Positions 14,102 through 15,786 of a stretch of 15,786 bases of DNA are shown one piece after another. The stretch comes from Collinsella sp. (GTDB taxonomy: Bacteria > Actinomycetota > Coriobacteriia > Coriobacteriales > Coriobacteriaceae). Under the pieces are notes generated by a model. It was given only the letters and a program-made list of their open reading frames with translations. It was not told the DNA's origin and did not search any database. A program made the translations under genes and the position numbers. The DNA lies in the NCBI GenBank assembly GCA_019419405.1, contig DYAA01000019.1, forward strand, positions 1-15,786. Direction: 5' to 3'. The number at the start of each line of letters is the position of its first letter. Position 1 is the first letter of the stretch.

Positions 14102-14105
14102 CGGA

Positions 14106-15786
14106 ATGCCAATGCTGCTGGATGAACCTCTTGGCCTTATCGTTGAGCGCCTTCGCAGGCGGGGGACCGATGACGCATCGGTAGAAGTTAAAGCCTGCAC
14201 GAATAAATTGAGTGCAGACGTATGGGAGACAGTGAGCGCTTTTGCGAACACTGCCGGCGGGCTCATTATTATGGGCCTGAACGAAGCCGAAGGATTTGTT
14301 CCTTCTGCCAGCTTTGCTATCGACAGGGTGCGCGATCAGTTTGTTTCGGGTATCGGAGACGGAGGCTCAGCGGCGGTGGTGACCCATGCGCCACGGTATG
14401 AGCTTGATCGAGGCGAGGTCGACGGGCTCCAAGTACTTCTGGTGCGCATCTTTGAACTTGAGCTCAAAGCGAAGCCATGCTATATCGGCGCGCGCGGCGT
14501 GCAGAACGGTAGCTACAAGCGCGTGGATGATAAAGATATCAAGATGTCGCCCGCTGAGCTATATGAGCTACAAAGTGCGTTGCTTCCGAGTGATGCAGAC
14601 GGTACGGTGGTTTCGGAGGCAACAGTCGAGGATTTGGATCCAGATGTCGTGCGGTCCATTATCGCAAATCGTCGGCTGCAGACCCCGCGCGTTTTGCGCG
14701 GGGCCGATACGCTGGAAAAGCAGCTGGCCAGACTCAATATCACTACAAAGGATGGAGCCGTGAAGCTCGCGGGGCTGCTGTCGGCGGGAATTTACCCCCA
14801 GCAGTTCTATCCCAAGCTTATGATCGATGTCGCCGTTCATTCCGATGTGGAAAAATCTGCTCCTGGGCAACCCCGGTTTATTGACCGCCAGTTGTGCGAT
14901 GGCCCGATTCCGGCTTGCATCGAAGATGCCCTCGCTGCGATCGGACGAAACTTGCGCAAAGCGGCGATAGTGCGAGGCGCTGGTAGAAGGGAAGATTGGG
15001 AAGTACCCCAGGAGGTTTTGCGTGAGGCCTTGGCGAATGCCTGTATCCATCGAGAGTATTCGCCCATGTTTGTGGGGCAGGCCGTGAGCGTCGATATCTA
15101 CCCAGACAGAATAGAGATCAAAAACCCCGGCGGGCTTTGGGGCGGAAAGACGGTGGACAATCTTGCGGACGGGGAATCGCGCTGCCGAAACCCAAAGCTC
15201 ATGAGTCTGATGGGGGCGACGCCGTTAGAGCATGCTGAGGGGGCTGTTGCGGAAAGTCAGGGATCTGGCATCCCGGCTATGATTCGCGAGATGGAGTCTC
15301 GTTCGCTTGACAGGCCGAAATTTATCGTTAAGGCCGATTCGTTTACGGTGTTGCTTTCCCGGCACGGGGCGGAGCTTGCTGAAAACCGCATGTGGATTCA
15401 GGGCCATGTGGACACCGAACTGACGCATCGCGAGGAAACAATGCTCATGTTTATGCGGGGGCATGGGTGCGTATGCGATGTTCAAAAAATACGAGAGGCT
15501 TTGAAGTGGGATTCGGATGACATTCGCCTGATCTGCGGGGACCTTGTCGATAAACATGTCCTGTCAAAATGTGGCAAAGACACGTTTGAAATTATCGATA
15601 TGAGCAGAGAATTGTCAGCTTCGACGGCGGATAGGATCCTGGAGGCTCTCAGCGCCGGAATGGATATGACGGCGCGAGAAATAGCGGTTGCATCGGGGGT
15701 CAAGATTTCGTCCGTCCGTTACCATCTGCCAAAAATGGCGGATAAAGGACTCATTGAAGTAATGGGTTCATCGACGAGCCGCAACC
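14106..15786 (+). CDS. Schlafen/AlbA-type ATP-binding transcriptional regulator (partial, runs off the window)
   Basis: The frame is open from ATG 14106 to the window edge, at least 560 codons with no stop. The N-terminus is an AlbA_2 (Schlafen-like) domain: SVEVKA at 25-30 and AFANTAGGLIIMGLNE at 45-60. A GHKL-like ATPase (HATPase_c_4) segment follows: REALANACIHREY (306-318), YPDRIEIKNPGGL (332-344), RNPKL (361-365) and QGSGI (385-389). Residues about 440-500 and 510-555 look like winged-helix DNA-binding units. Proteins of this build are usually regulators or defence-linked. ATG 14112 is an alternative start. It is directly behind the TTAGAGAGA array, probably self-regulated. AGA, AGG and ATA codons are clearly more frequent than in the metabolic genes, which suggests acquisition. 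Confidence 0.82.
   Translation, partial: MPMLLDEPLGLIVERLRRRGTDDASVEVKACTNKLSADVWETVSAFANTAGGLIIMGLNEAEGFVPSASFAIDRVRDQFVSGIGDGGSAAVVTHAPRYELDRGEVDGLQVLLVRIFELELKAKPCYIGARGVQNGSYKRVDDKDIKMSPAELYELQSALLPSDADGTVVSEATVEDLDPDVVRSIIANRRLQTPRVLRGADTLEKQLARLNITTKDGAVKLAGLLSAGIYPQQFYPKLMIDVAVHSDVEKSAPGQPRFIDRQLCDGPIPACIEDALAAIGRNLRKAAIVRGAGRREDWEVPQEVLREALANACIHREYSPMFVGQAVSVDIYPDRIEIKNPGGLWGGKTVDNLADGESRCRNPKLMSLMGATPLEHAEGAVAESQGSGIPAMIREMESRSLDRPKFIVKADSFTVLLSRHGAELAENRMWIQGHVDTELTHREETMLMFMRGHGCVCDVQKIREALKWDSDDIRLICGDLVDKHVLSKCGKDTFEIIDMSRELSASTADRILEALSAGMDMTAREIAVASGVKISSVRYHLPKMADKGLIEVMGSSTSRN

Overview
The window looks like a chromosomal segment of a high-GC Gram-positive gut actinobacterium, most likely Coriobacteriia and Collinsella-like. 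This is inferred from the strong G/C-ending codon bias, the Tat-type lipoprotein signal, the gene content and the long intergenic palindromes. No marker gene proves the taxon.

Positions 1-2700 hold a polar amino-acid ABC importer: a Tat/lipobox substrate-binding protein, a permease and an ATPase. A good promoter precedes it and a strong intrinsic terminator follows it. Hairpins with the same ACATTTAGT core lie on both sides of the binding-protein gene, and the second one fills the whole gap to the permease.

Positions 2700-5080 hold a stand-alone EF-G-like translational GTPase behind a structured leader. Its guanine-recognition and G3 motifs are degenerate. A terminator follows. On the minus strand, 5139-6104 encodes a membrane-anchored or secreted His-Asn type non-specific nuclease.

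Positions 6234-13740 form the metabolic core. A LacI-family repressor is divergent from a six-gene operon: fructose-type PTS EIIBC, a GatZ/KbaZ-like protein without its usual GatY/KbaY partner, a small TalC-type transaldolase, a split transketolase (N and C halves, overlapping TAATG) and a fructose/mannitol-type PTS EIIA. My working model is that an unknown sugar enters as a phosphate, the GatZ-like protein epimerises or rearranges it, and transaldolase plus transketolase feed it into glycolysis and the pentose-phosphate pool. No kinase, dehydrogenase or class II aldolase is present. The gaps after EIIBC, after the GatZ-like gene and after the transaldolase gene each carry strong hairpins, one of them shaped like a terminator.

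Positions 13740-15786 look like accessory DNA. Two palindromes, one with 28-bp perfect arms, are followed by nine copies of TTAGAGAGA in both orientations, mostly spaced at about 11-bp multiples. These abut the start of an open-ended gene for a Schlafen/AlbA-type ATP-binding regulator with C-terminal winged-helix segments. The gene runs off the window and uses more AGA, AGG and ATA codons than its neighbours. This array-plus-regulator unit and the PTS-GatZ-Tal-Tkt operon are the two best candidates for something undescribed.
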